NCBI RefSeq assembly: GCF_000374085.1
Contig: NZ_KB893552.1
Location: forward strand, 1-57,640
Origin: Spirosoma spitsbergense DSM 19989
GTDB taxonomy: Bacteria; Bacteroidota; Bacteroidia; Cytophagales; Spirosomataceae
Length of the DNA stretch: 57,640 bases
Direction of reading: 5' to 3'
Positions 30,837 to 38,824 of this stretch are shown piece after piece (position 1 is the stretch's first letter; each line of letters starts with the position of its first letter). Both the position numbers and the translations under genes were made by a program. The notes under the pieces are model-generated. The model was not told the origin of the DNA and searched no databases. It was given only the letters and a program-made list of their open reading frames with translations.

Positions 30837-33662
30837 CTACGATTTAAACTGACGCAGATTATAGGTGAACGTCAGCATAAAATACTGCTTCAGCACCAGC
30901 GAGCGGTTATCCTCCAGATACGTCTCTGAAAAAGACCGGCTCACACTGGTATTCTGATTGAGCAAATCGAACACCGATACTTTCAACTCGCCGTTCTGGT
31001 TTTTCAGGAATCGCTGGGCAAGGCTGGCGTTCCAGAGCGTAAACTGCTGATTGAATCCGCTCGATAGTCCCGCGTACCGCTGGTAATTCACATCCGAACG
31101 CACCACCAGTCCTTTCCAGACATTCCAGACCATGTTGGCCCCGGTTATCTGGGTATTGTAGGACGTATTGAGCTGAGGTTGCAACGTATTCATGACCTTG
31201 TTGTAGCCATAATTATACGACAGGGTGAAGTCGATTTTCTCACTGATGTTGCTGCTCAGCACCACGCCCTGACTCACCCCGTACGCATTTGAGTTGTTCA
31301 CCAGACCATTTATCAGGCTGGGCGTCTGGTTGTACGTTACCGACGTATTCAGATTCAGGTTGCTCTTCATGAAGGTTAGCGGACTACCGAACGACACGAA
31401 CGCCCGCGAGTTCAGCGACGGGCCGGTGTTAATGGGCCGGGTCAACTGCGTACCCTGCTGCAGATAAATCGTTGTCCCCGCCGAGGAAGTAACGCCCGGC
31501 ACCACGCCCGCCTGTTCGGCAATGTACAGCGACGAGCCGATGGGGTCCTGCGTGTAGTTGAGGCTCAGCAACGCCACCAGGCTGTTCGCCTTCTGGATAG
31601 ACGTTTTGGTCAACCGGGCTGTTATAGCGTGGCTGTAGCTTTGTTTCAGATCGGGGTTACCGATGGTTTGCTGCAACGGGTTGGTGTTGTTCAGCACATT
31701 CTGCAACTGGGTAATACTGGGTGCGTCGGTGCTGGTGCGGTAAGTGAACCGCAGCCGCAGATCATCCGTAAAGCGGTAGTCGGCAAAGACGGTTGGCAGC
31801 AGGTTGGTAAACGCCCGGCTTACCTGCCCCACGCGGGGAAAAAGCTGGTCGCTCTGCAAATCGGCCCGTTGCAGGTTCAGTTGTGCCGAAAGCCGGACTA
31901 TTTTATTGGACAGGTTATAGCCGAGACCCGCCCGTTGCGTCAGGTAGTCATTGTCGAAACGGTTGCTGAGCAGCGAATCCAGTTGGTCATACTGGTCCGA
32001 CAGCGGGTTGAGCCGGTAGGTGAATCGGTCGGAGTTGCTGTGATTAAGCCCGGCATTGTACGAAAACTGCATGATGCCCTTGCCCAGCGGCTCGGTATAA
32101 TTCAGCCCTGCCGAAAACTGATACCCATTCGAGGTGGTATTGGTCCGCTGGTCGATGACCTGACGGGTGGTGTCGGCCTGGAAAAATTCGTTAAGCGACG
32201 ACAGTGTACTCATACCCGTTTTGTCATTGAGCGCCGTACCGATATTGAGCGAAATGGTGCGCCCCCGCGTCTCGAACCGGTGCCGAAACAAGAGTGTATT
32301 ATTGAATGTGTAGCCCTGATTGCGGGCCGTATACGTATTGGTCGACTGGTTCAGCAACGCGTCGCCAAGTTGCGTATTGCTGTTGGTGTAGGAACTGGAA
32401 TTATTGGTCTGGAAACTCAGGCGGGGCGTAATCAGCAGCGAGTTATTCTTGTCGAACGCGTAATCGAGCCGGAAGTTGAGCCGGTGGTTGATATTGTTGC
32501 TGTTACTCGTCGACTGTTCGCCGTAGGTTTGGGTTAAATCGTTGATTGTCTGGTAGTAATTCCGCAGTAACGACTGCTCGCTCCGGTTCTGAGTCTGGTT
32601 CATAAAGTACGAGCCGCGCACGGTGAGTTTCTCGCCCCATTTATCGGAATAATTGACCCCCAGCGCATTAGTCGTGTTGATACCATTTTGCTGGCCGATC
32701 AGAAAGTTATCGGTAGCAGCACCGGCCCCTCCGCCGGAACCACCCCGGCCACCACCACCACGTCGCCCCCCTCCTCCCCGACCACCACCGCCCCCGCTGC
32801 TCTGCACGCCGAGTAAATCCTGGCTCGAAAAATTCTGCTGGTTGATGTCATTGCTCTGCCCGATGATGGAAATGCGCTGGTCGCCGTTGAAGATATTTAC
32901 GCTGGCCCCGGCAGAATATGTCCCGTTGGTACCGACTCCGCCGTATACCCGGCCAAACTGCCCGTTCCGTTTATCGGGCCGGGTTACGATGTTGATAGTT
33001 TTGGTGGTATTCCCGTCGTTCACGCCCGTAAACTGCGACTGGTCGCTCTGACGGTCAAAAATCTCGATCTTGGCGATTACTTCGGCGGGTAGGTTTTTGA
33101 GAGCAATGGTCGGGTCGTCGCCGAAAAACGGTTTTCCATCCACCAGCACTTCGCGGACGGTTTCGCCCTGCACTTTTATGTCGCCCCCACTCATGTCGAT
33201 GCCCGGCATCTTTTTGAGCAGGTCTTCGGCCTGGGCGTCGCGGTTTACTTTATAGGCGTCGGCGTTCAGCTGAAGTGTATCTCCTTTTTGTTCGGCACTC
33301 ACAATCTTTCCCTTCACCACCACCTCGTTAAGCTGCCGGGCTGATTCGCCCAGTACAATGCGCAGTGGTCTCACCTCGCCCGTATCGACCCGTACCGTCT
33401 GCGATTTCGTGGCAAAACCCACGTAGGAAACCTGAAGGCGGTAAGCACCTACAGATACGTTTTCGAACAGAAATCGACCGTCAACGTCTGTCACCACACC
33501 CCGCTGGGTACTACTGTCGGGCAGACTCGCGAGCCGGACGGTGACGCCAATCAGCGTTTCTCCTTTGGTATCAACTACGGTGCCGCTCAGCGACTGGCCG
33601 TAGCCAAACGTAGCTGTCAATAACAGCAACACGTATAGCAGGTGTATTTTCCGGGTTTTCAT
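30837..33662 (-). CDS. Outer-membrane beta-barrel (TonB-receptor-like) protein
   Basis: The 941-residue protein has a signal peptide (LLYVLLLLTATFGYGQ), a CarboxypepD-regulatory-like domain (about 24-110) and a plug-like region (KKMPGIDMSGGDIKVQGETV, then VLVDGKPFFGDDP). A long barrel of the OMP_b-brl_3 type follows and ends in LTFTYNLRQF. An unusual Gly/Arg-rich run at about residues 283-316 (GGGGGRGGGGRRGGGG) sits in an early barrel loop or linker. Relatives act as outer-membrane transporters or stress-linked barrels. It is last in a block headed by the ECF sigma factor and lies 80 bases from the PepSY-like gene, so it may be under sigma control. Substrate unknown. Confidence 0.88.
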   Translation of the reverse strand: MKTRKIHLLYVLLLLTATFGYGQSLSGTVVDTKGETLIGVTVRLASLPDSSTQRGVVTDVDGRFLFENVSVGAYRLQVSYVGFATKSQTVRVDTGEVRPLRIVLGESARQLNEVVVKGKIVSAEQKGDTLQLNADAYKVNRDAQAEDLLKKMPGIDMSGGDIKVQGETVREVLVDGKPFFGDDPTIALKNLPAEVIAKIEIFDRQSDQSQFTGVNDGNTTKTINIVTRPDKRNGQFGRVYGGVGTNGTYSAGASVNIFNGDQRISIIGQSNDINQQNFSSQDLLGVQSSGGGGGRGGGGRRGGGGRGGSGGGAGAATDNFLIGQQNGINTTNALGVNYSDKWGEKLTVRGSYFMNQTQNRSEQSLLRNYYQTINDLTQTYGEQSTSNSNNINHRLNFRLDYAFDKNNSLLITPRLSFQTNNSSSYTNSNTQLGDALLNQSTNTYTARNQGYTFNNTLLFRHRFETRGRTISLNIGTALNDKTGMSTLSSLNEFFQADTTRQVIDQRTNTTSNGYQFSAGLNYTEPLGKGIMQFSYNAGLNHSNSDRFTYRLNPLSDQYDQLDSLLSNRFDNDYLTQRAGLGYNLSNKIVRLSAQLNLQRADLQSDQLFPRVGQVSRAFTNLLPTVFADYRFTDDLRLRFTYRTSTDAPSITQLQNVLNNTNPLQQTIGNPDLKQSYSHAITARLTKTSIQKANSLVALLSLNYTQDPIGSSLYIAEQAGVVPGVTSSAGTTIYLQQGTQLTRPINTGPSLNSRAFVSFGSPLTFMKSNLNLNTSVTYNQTPSLINGLVNNSNAYGVSQGVVLSSNISEKIDFTLSYNYGYNKVMNTLQPQLNTSYNTQITGANMVWNVWKGLVVRSDVNYQRYAGLSSGFNQQFTLWNASLAQRFLKNQNGELKVSVFDLLNQNTSVSRSFSETYLEDNRSLVLKQYFMLTFTYNLRQFKS

Positions 33663-33698
33663 AAGGTCGAGGGATGGTTTGGTGAATTGGTATCAGGA

Positions 33699-33727
33699 GT
33701 TGGCCGGGAGTTACTAAACCGGCCAAC
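33699..33727 (-). terminator. Hairpin between PepSY-like gene and outer-membrane gene
   Basis: GTTGGCCGG (33699-33707) pairs with 33719-33727 across an 11-base loop. It has no U-run on either strand and may be only a partial terminator or an mRNA-stability element between the two cistrons. Confidence 0.4.
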
Positions 33728-33742
33728 CCCTGCTTACTGTTT

Positions 33743-34132
33743 TTAACTCTGCTTCTTACCACCGCGGCCGCCTTTACGGGCAGGCATTTCGCGGTCTTTC
33801 AGGATGTTGCCTTTACTGTCAGCAATCAGCATGTGCCGGGGCTTGTCCGTTTCGGTCAGCACGACGTAAAACTTGTCTTCTTTGCTTTTGGCAATCCGCT
33901 TCATCTCGGCATTTGGGTACTTGCTTTTGATGAACGACGTGGTGGAAGCGGGCAGGTCTTTGGCAGTCAACTTCTCCATCTCGCGGAAGTTATGACCACT
34001 ACGGTCTCCCCGCCGATGCGTGCTATCCTGTTGCATTCTGACCGGTTTTCCAGTCGTCGTGGCAGTTTGCGCCATGGAGTCAGAAACGTAGAAAAGCGAG
34101 GCAACAGCGATGGCAATGAGTGTCTTTTTCAT
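33743..34132 (-). CDS. Secreted PepSY-like (BLF/DUF2874-type) small protein
   Basis: The 129-residue protein has a signal peptide (LIAIAVASLFYVSDSMAQ, cleavage near 22), a basic spacer and one PepSY-like domain. The domain shows LTAKDLPASTTSFIKSKYPN, then MKRIAKSKEDKFYVVLTETD and a strand LIADSKGNILKD, as in the putative beta-lactamase-inhibitor-like DUF2874 group. The C-terminus is strongly basic (ARKGGRGGKKQS). It is periplasmic, probably a binding or inhibitory protein. It lies between DUF6515 and the barrel protein, with no internal ECF promoter element of its own, so it probably depends on the promoter at 34974-35005. Confidence 0.8.
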   Translation of the reverse strand: MKKTLIAIAVASLFYVSDSMAQTATTTGKPVRMQQDSTHRRGDRSGHNFREMEKLTAKDLPASTTSFIKSKYPNAEMKRIAKSKEDKFYVVLTETDKPRHMLIADSKGNILKDREMPARKGGRGGKKQS

Positions 34133-34214
34133 GGTTGTTTTGTGTTTACTGGTTTGATTTGTTGTTTACTGTTCAAGGGTAATGTATTGGGTAATAATTC
34201 AGACGTTGTTTGAT

Positions 34215-34925
34215 TTAGCGATTCCCGACTACCTCGTAGGAAGTATAGCCCTGATTATCCGTAACGGCCCGGTAGTAGATACCATCGAATAAGTAGTACG
34301 GTATTCCATCGATGTACACCTGGTCGTAGCCGTTGGGCAACTCAGGAATACGGGCACCCACGGGGGGCGCAATGACCTGATAACCGGCATTGTAGGGTAA
34401 AGGCTGATAGAATGCCCCGTAGTAATAATAATATGGGTTCGGGCCGACCATAATCTGGGAATACCCCAGGGGCAATACATTCAGCCGGAAGCCGATGGGC
34501 GCACTAACGATTTCGAAGGAAGAACCAACGGGCCGGTAATACAGGCCGTTATGGTACCGGTACGACACGCCCCCCAGCGGATAAACCCTGGCTCCGGCCG
34601 GAACGACCGCAACGCGGCTACGGTAGGCGGGCAACGCACTGTACCGCGACCGGGCTGCGGGTCGGGTAACGACGGTGGTGCGGACGGGCTGCCGGACAAC
34701 CACCGTATTACGCACGGGCTGGCGGACGACGATTTCCTTACGAACCGGTTGCCGGACGACTACATCCCGACGGCCGGACTGCCGAACTAGTGCGGTTTGC
34801 CGACCTACAGCATTGTTACGATTGTCGCGGTTTTGATGCTGGGCCTGCACCTTTTGGTTGTCACTCAGCAAAGGGCTAACCGTCAGGGCGAGGGTTAAAG
34901 CGAGGTATTTTGTGGTTGTGTTCAT
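34215..34925 (-). CDS. DUF6515 family secreted protein with basic repeats
   Basis: The 236-residue secreted protein has a signal peptide (about 1-28). A basic repeat region follows (about 48-95) built from three close copies of VVVRQPVR(K/N/T) in a 12-residue period, and then a Tyr-rich C-terminal half. That half contains the DUF6515 repeats YRYHNGLYYRPVGSSFEIV, PNPYYYYYGAFYQPLP and IDGIPYYLFDGIYYRAV, each pairing a Tyr-rich strand with a turn. Function is unknown; the architecture suggests a surface or periplasmic binding protein that could touch polyanions. The start is preceded at 34974-35005 by a two-block element identical to the one in front of the ECF sigma gene. Confidence 0.85.
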   Translation of the reverse strand: MNTTTKYLALTLALTVSPLLSDNQKVQAQHQNRDNRNNAVGRQTALVRQSGRRDVVVRQPVRKEIVVRQPVRNTVVVRQPVRTTVVTRPAARSRYSALPAYRSRVAVVPAGARVYPLGGVSYRYHNGLYYRPVGSSFEIVSAPIGFRLNVLPLGYSQIMVGPNPYYYYYGAFYQPLPYNAGYQVIAPPVGARIPELPNGYDQVYIDGIPYYLFDGIYYRAVTDNQGYTSYEVVGNR

Positions 34926-34973
34926 GATTGTATGCTGGTTGAGTATTAATTCTCTAAAGGCTTTTCACATACT

Positions 34974-35005
34974 TAGGCCCCATGCCGGATGATAACTTGC
35001 GGTCG
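34974..35005 (-). promoter_or_regulatory. Candidate ECF sigma promoter of the DUF6515 gene
   Basis: On the minus strand CGACCGCAAGTT is followed after 12 bases by GGGGCCTA, ending 49 bases before the DUF6515 start. The same two blocks with the same 12-base spacing lie before the ECF sigma gene (36627-36658). The geometry fits -35 and -10 elements of an ECF promoter. Confidence 0.75.
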
Positions 35006-35113
35006 GTTTGGAAAATATTTTTCACGGAGGATTCTTTACTATCCTGGAGTTATTTGGGCTTCCTCTTTTCGCTTGCGTACCGTTGTTCTTTAGCCAATAG
35101 CACTCTGCAACAA

Positions 35114-35151
35114 AAAAGGGGGGAGAGTCAAAAATGACCCTCCCCCCTTTT
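35114..35151 (-). terminator. Terminator of the sigma / anti-sigma / Spy-like operon
   Basis: A 16-bp stem with one mismatch (35114-35129 with 35136-35151) contains a run of six G:C pairs and closes with A/T runs. On the minus strand it ends in TTTTTTGTTG, 20 bases after the Spy-like stop codon. Confidence 0.88.
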
Positions 35152-35170
35152 CGTGCGTGCAATCGCTGCA

Positions 35171-35707
35171 TTAGTTCGGCGCGTCGGCTGGCGGATTGCG
35201 TTCTCCCCGCGCCCGGTTCCCCCGGCCACCCTGCCCCGGCATTCGGAAGGCACCGCCCGCCGTGGCGCGACCCGGCAACTCACTCAGCAGATGGTTGAGC
35301 AGCAGCCGTTGTTCCGGGTTGCAGATGGCCGCTACTTTATCGAAGTGAGCCAGCGTCATGAGTTCCACTTCGGCCGACTGCCAGTGAAAAGCCAGGGCTT
35401 TCTCCCGTCGCTGCGCTTCGGTAAACGACGAATCAGTTAGCCGGAAATAGGTCTTCCGCTCCTGCCGAAGTTGCCGCTGCCGGGGGCGTACCTGCTTAAA
35501 ATACACCGTCTGCAAGTCGGCCAGTTGCTGTTTCTGCCGGGCATCCAGGCCAAGCGTGTCGGCCAGAAGGGTACGGCTGCTGGTTCGGGAGGCCCGGTGT
35601 GCCGATCGGTTAGACCGTAACCATATCCAGCCCAGTAAGCCAATATTCAGGGCTACCAACACAATGATAATGCCCGTTAGTAAACGGGTACGTCGTGGGT
35701 CATTCAT
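35171..35707 (-). CDS. Spy/CpxP-like membrane-anchored periplasmic protein
   Basis: The 178-residue protein has one N-terminal anchor (about 9-31, LLTGIIIVLVALNIGLLGWI) and an all-helical periplasmic domain. The domain contains the LTxxQ-like stretch LGLDARQKQQLADLQTVYF and a following helix with RQRQLRQERKTYFRL. This matches the heavy-metal-sensor and Spy-like chaperone group (for example CnrX-like partners of ECF systems). The tail is rich in Gly, Arg and Pro. Its start overlaps the preceding anti-sigma-like gene by eight bases, so the genes are coupled. It may serve as the periplasmic sensor that acts on the anti-sigma factor. That role is inferred from context. Confidence 0.8.
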   Translation of the reverse strand: MNDPRRTRLLTGIIIVLVALNIGLLGWIWLRSNRSAHRASRTSSRTLLADTLGLDARQKQQLADLQTVYFKQVRPRQRQLRQERKTYFRLTDSSFTEAQRREKALAFHWQSAEVELMTLAHFDKVAAICNPEQRLLLNHLLSELPGRATAGGAFRMPGQGGRGNRARGERNPPADAPN

Positions 35708-36032
35708 AAGGCGTGATGGTAGAATCTACAGAATAATCGCTCTGGAAGGCACTGGCCACCGTCGTCGGCTCATCATCAGCGGCAGGGGTGTTGGCTATGG
35801 TAGTGGCCACACTCACGTTGAGAAGCACCAGCATACACAACGCCGAATAGGCGTAGGCGGGTCGGCGCAGCCACCAGGGTAGCCATGTAGCCGACTCCAC
35901 CGACTCGTTCAGCCGCGCCTGTAGTCGGGTGTAAAAAAACGGACGCGGTTCGGGTTGGGGTCGCTGCCCCCACTGCCGGAAGTCGGTTTCCCACCGGTCC
36001 GGCTCATTAGGTTCATTCGTTGATTGATTCAT
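35700..36032 (-). CDS. Probable anti-sigma factor, single-pass membrane protein
   Basis: The 110-residue protein has a hydrophilic N-terminal part of about 55 residues (rich in Pro, Arg and Glu), one membrane helix (about 58-80, YSALCMLVLLNVSVATTIA) and a short acidic periplasmic tail. It has no zinc-binding anti-sigma motif and no recognised domain. Its start overlaps the sigma stop by four bases, and its end overlaps the Spy-like gene by eight, so all three are translated together. This position and topology match CnrY-type anti-sigma factors, which hold the ECF sigma at the membrane. The call rests on context. Confidence 0.65.
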   Translation of the reverse strand: MNQSTNEPNEPDRWETDFRQWGQRPQPEPRPFFYTRLQARLNESVESATWLPWWLRRPAYAYSALCMLVLLNVSVATTIANTPAADDEPTTVASAFQSDYSVDSTITPYE

Positions 36033-36604
36033 GACCTGAGAGGGATTAATTTTTTACGTAATGTTTGCCGGGCACGAAACAGCAGCGATTCCACTGCTGA
36101 CACCGATGTTTCCATGACGGCTGCTATTTCCTGGTACGACAGTTCTTCCTGATAGTGCAGGGTAAAGGCTATCTTCTGCGATTCGGCCAGCCCCTGCACG
36201 GCCTGACTGATCTGGCGCGTCTGTTCGCTGGCTTCCAGCGTGGTTTCGGGCGTCTGGAAATCGGGCGGGTCATGGCTCGCTTCACCGTCATCGCCAAAGA
36301 GTGTGGTCATAAAGGCAAACCGTTTCTTGCGCTTGCGGTCCCGCTCTTTTTTCAACGCTCTCGACGTAGTCAGCCGGTAAAGCCAGGTGGCCAGACTGGC
36401 CTCCCCACGAAAATTACCAACCGTCCGAAACACCTCGACAAACACCTCCTGCGCCACATCTTCGGCCTCTTCGGGCGAGGAAACGATGGCCAGTGCCGTT
36501 CGGAATACCCGCTTCTGGTAGGTATCCACGAGCCACCGAAAAGCGGGTTCGTGCCCCTGCCGTAGCTGGTCGAGTCTGGTGGTTTCATCAACGGTTTCGT
36601 TCAC
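36029..36604 (-). CDS. ECF-type RNA polymerase sigma factor
   Basis: The 191-residue protein has sigma region 2 (about 15-85, YQKRVFRTALAIVSSPEEAE and DVAQEVFVEVFRTVG, then ASLATWLYRLTTSRALK) and region 4 (about 120-180, AESQKIAFTLHYQEELSYQE and IAAVMETSVSAVESLLFRAR). The frame stays open upstream to 36646, but that segment contains the putative promoter element. The GTG at 36604 (codons for NETVDETTRLDQ follow) is therefore the best start, about 22 bases after the -10-like block. It heads an operon with the anti-sigma-like and Spy-like genes and probably activates its own promoter and that of DUF6515. Confidence 0.9.
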   Translation of the reverse strand: MNETVDETTRLDQLRQGHEPAFRWLVDTYQKRVFRTALAIVSSPEEAEDVAQEVFVEVFRTVGNFRGEASLATWLYRLTTSRALKKERDRKRKKRFAFMTTLFGDDGEASHDPPDFQTPETTLEASEQTRQISQAVQGLAESQKIAFTLHYQEELSYQEIAAVMETSVSAVESLLFRARQTLRKKLIPLRS

Positions 36605-36626
36605 CCTGGTTGTATTCTTTATGTAG

Positions 36627-36658
36627 TAGGCCCCAAACGGATTCAAAACTTGCGGTCG
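36627..36658 (-). promoter_or_regulatory. Candidate autoregulated ECF promoter of the sigma operon
   Basis: CGACCGCAAGTT (minus strand, 36658-36647) and GGGGCCTA (36634-36627) with a 12-base spacer lie directly upstream of the GTG start at 36604. Both blocks are identical in sequence and spacing to the element at 34974-35005. The element overlaps the 5' part of the longer open frame, which supports the shorter start. Confidence 0.75.
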
Positions 36659-36816
36659 AAAGAAAAAATAATTTGAGGCTGCTTATCAGGGACACGATCG
36701 CTGGAAAATGCCTCTGACTGCTTTCGAGATAATTACATACCCACTTTTGTCAACTTCCTCTTCCAAAGCGACTTCAGGATTGAGTTAACGGCCAAATGTG
36801 CCAAAATAATAGTCAG

Positions 36817-36854
36817 TAAAAAAGCCGCAACAGCTATAGTTGTTGCGGCTTTTT
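36817..36854. terminator. Bidirectional terminator after the porin gene
   Basis: AAAAAAGCCGCAAC (36817-36830) pairs perfectly with 36841-36854, with one more A:T pair towards the 8-base loop. The A and T runs at the two edges make it active in both directions. It lies 100 bases after the porin stop on the minus strand. Confidence 0.9.
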
Positions 36855-36954
36855 TACGGAGAACCTGTTTAAACTCCTGGGTCATACCCGTAAAATCACC
36901 AGGTTTATAACGGGGCAACTACCATCCTTCAGGCAGTTGACTTTTGGGGATGAA

Positions 36955-38340
36955 TTACAATTTATAGTTGAGAACTACATTCAGTTGATTCATATCCACC
37001 TTATTAAACACATACTTATCTGTGTTATAGGTAGAGCCAACCGCCCATTTATGTACCCAAAGGAACTGGCCATCGAAGCCGTTCAGGAAACCCGCGAATT
37101 GGTAGGTTACATTCAGGTTGGTTTGCACATGGGAGGGCATCCCATATTTATTCAGGCGGTAGTCTTTTACGTCAGGCAGGGCCAGATAGCCCACGCTGGC
37201 TTCAAGTTTCAGGCGCCTGACGGGCGTATAAAACAGGTTGATGCCCGTTGCCGTGACGTTGCCGAAGCCTTCGTTTCGTTCACGCATCAGAAACGTATAA
37301 AATGGCTCACGACCCCACTCGCGGGGCATCAGAAAACGTCCTTCGCCCGTAATATGGGTGGCGTTCAGAAAAGCCGCCCACTTAGCCTGCTGATAACCAA
37401 TCCGCCCCGATACCACCGTCGACCGATTGCCGGGTGGGCTGTATGCCTGCATCACTTCGCTATTTCCGCCTGTGCCGACCGTGCACTCACGCGCCAGTTG
37501 CAGACCCACCACAACCTGCCGATCCGTGCCGACGGGCAGGGCGGCATCGGCCCGGGCGTAGGCAACGTTGAAGACGTTAAGAACATGGGTGTCCCAGAAT
37601 TGCCAGGTAATCGGTCCCCGTTTGTGCGTAATTCCAAGCTGAACAATACCGGCTGAGGTCGTGTAACCGGCATACTGCGAGGGTTTGCCCATAGCATCGA
37701 CGCCAACCGGATACAGGCCAATGCTTTCGCCAATGCTATGCCAGCCGATGGTTGAGCGGGGTGCCATCCGCCACCAGTATTCTGCCTGTATCTTCGTCTG
37801 TCCCAACTCGTCCCATTCTATCTTTACGCCCTCGGCAAACGTAGGTGACAGCCGCCCGTCCTGACCGTTGATAAAAGGCGAACGGGGTAGCTGCCGCCCA
37901 ACTGTGATTACTGATCTTTCGCCGAAATGGTACTGTGCATTCAGTTCTTCCAGGCGGGTGATCAGGGCGTGACTACCCGGGTTTTGCAGATTGAACAGCC
38001 CCACTTCGTAGCGGTTTGGCTGATTGGTCAGCGGATCACGCAGGGCTAGGTCCGACGATACCAGGTTGCCGCTGAAGAAGGCCGAACCGCGCAGTTGAAG
38101 GTGTCCAAACAATCGGGGCGTTTGATAACCAAGCCCTATCCCCATGCCCAGCGCATACGAATCGGTTAACCCGGGCTTATTGTCAGTAGCTATAAACATG
38201 GACCGTACCCGTACCAGAAACCGCTCCTGAGATGCCCATTTTCGCGGTCGGGCCAGGGTGTCAGGCAATTCGGCGCGCACTGCCTTCCCGCTCAGGAGCA
38301 GGTAAGTTGTCAATAAAATAAACGGTATAAGTCTGGTCAT
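36955..38340 (-). CDS. OprD-like outer-membrane porin
   Basis: The 461-residue protein has a signal peptide (LIPFILLTTYLLLSGKAVRA) and a beta-barrel of the OprD type. Landmarks are RVRSMFIATDNKPGLTDSYA, the plate GLGYQTPRLFGHLQLRGSAF, FGERSVITVGRQLPRSPFIN with GQDGRLSPTFAEGV (the typical OprD passage), GITHKRGPITWQFWDTHVLN and the closing strand QLNVVLNYKL. Members pass small anions, amino acids or organic acids. A GTGA-N6-TCAC dyad 58 bases ahead of its start ties it to the rhodanese and persulfide dioxygenase genes, so thiosulfate or another sulfur compound is a reasonable guess for its substrate. It is followed by a strong terminator. Confidence 0.82.
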   Translation of the reverse strand: MTRLIPFILLTTYLLLSGKAVRAELPDTLARPRKWASQERFLVRVRSMFIATDNKPGLTDSYALGMGIGLGYQTPRLFGHLQLRGSAFFSGNLVSSDLALRDPLTNQPNRYEVGLFNLQNPGSHALITRLEELNAQYHFGERSVITVGRQLPRSPFINGQDGRLSPTFAEGVKIEWDELGQTKIQAEYWWRMAPRSTIGWHSIGESIGLYPVGVDAMGKPSQYAGYTTSAGIVQLGITHKRGPITWQFWDTHVLNVFNVAYARADAALPVGTDRQVVVGLQLARECTVGTGGNSEVMQAYSPPGNRSTVVSGRIGYQQAKWAAFLNATHITGEGRFLMPREWGREPFYTFLMRERNEGFGNVTATGINLFYTPVRRLKLEASVGYLALPDVKDYRLNKYGMPSHVQTNLNVTYQFAGFLNGFDGQFLWVHKWAVGSTYNTDKYVFNKVDMNQLNVVLNYKL

Positions 38341-38398
38341 GCCCCGTACAATCTGATTCGACGGTGTACAAAGCTACCCGACCCGTTACGGCTGGTCA

Positions 38399-38412
38399 GT
38401 GACAATTATCAC
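38399..38412 (-). promoter_or_regulatory. CRP/FNR-like operator upstream of the porin
   Basis: GTGACAATTATCAC is a GTGA-N6-TCAC dyad lying 58 bases upstream of the porin start (38340), essentially the same distance as the rhodanese site. It lies in the 121-base gap after the DsrE-like gene. Binding by a CRP-family regulator is inferred. Confidence 0.62.
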
Positions 38413-38461
38413 AGGCATGGCAACAAATGGACAGGGTTGAGAGGCTGGCGCGTAAAGCAGT

Positions 38462-38824
38462 TCAATAGCCGGCCTTGATGTAACTCCAGCCTGCTTCCTG
38501 TTTCAGGACCAGTTCGGCCAGGGCAACGGGCACAAAGGTGGCCTGGGGCAGCAAATCGTCGGGGGTGAGATGCCGGGCGTTGAGGGTATTTTCACACACG
38601 GCAAAGACAACTCCTTTTTCGTGAAGTTCCGCAATAGCCCTTCCTAACGGATTGCTGTCATTGCGCATAAAGTCGATGCCTTTATTATGAATGACGACTT
38701 CAAGCCGTGCCGCAGGCCAGACGGCCAGCACATTGTTGAGTTGACCAATCAGGGCGCGGTAGGCGGTGGTGTCTGGCGTGGCCAGGTGAAAAACAATGCG
38801 GTGTTCGCTGAGGGTATTTTCCAT
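38462..38824 (-). CDS. DsrE-family sulfur-transfer-like protein
   Basis: The 120-residue protein has the DsrE/F-like alpha/beta fold: RIVFHLATPDTTAYRALIGQ at the N-terminus, LEVVIHNKGIDFMRND, the helix AIAELHEKGVVFAVC and the C-terminal LKQEAGWSYIKAGY typical of the family. The single Cys in FAVCENTLNAR is at the position used as a persulfide carrier in many members. It has no signal peptide. Probable role: cytoplasmic sulfane-sulfur carrier beside the persulfide dioxygenase and rhodanese. It is the last gene before the porin, but the porin has its own operator, so the two may be separately controlled. Confidence 0.85.
   Translation of the reverse strand: MENTLSEHRIVFHLATPDTTAYRALIGQLNNVLAVWPAARLEVVIHNKGIDFMRNDSNPLGRAIAELHEKGVVFAVCENTLNARHLTPDDLLPQATFVPVALAELVLKQEAGWSYIKAGY

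Noticed and set aside
31629..32537. 302-residue plus-strand open frame
   Set aside because: Antisense to the outer-membrane barrel gene; no start signal or domain.
32653..33051. Pro-rich plus-strand frame
   Set aside because: It is the complement of the Gly/Arg-rich run in the barrel gene, not an independent protein.
36733..36918. 61-residue minus-strand frame with a hydrophobic segment
   Set aside because: A strong perfect terminator hairpin (36817-36854) lies inside it, which explains the sequence better than a gene. No ribosome-binding or family evidence.
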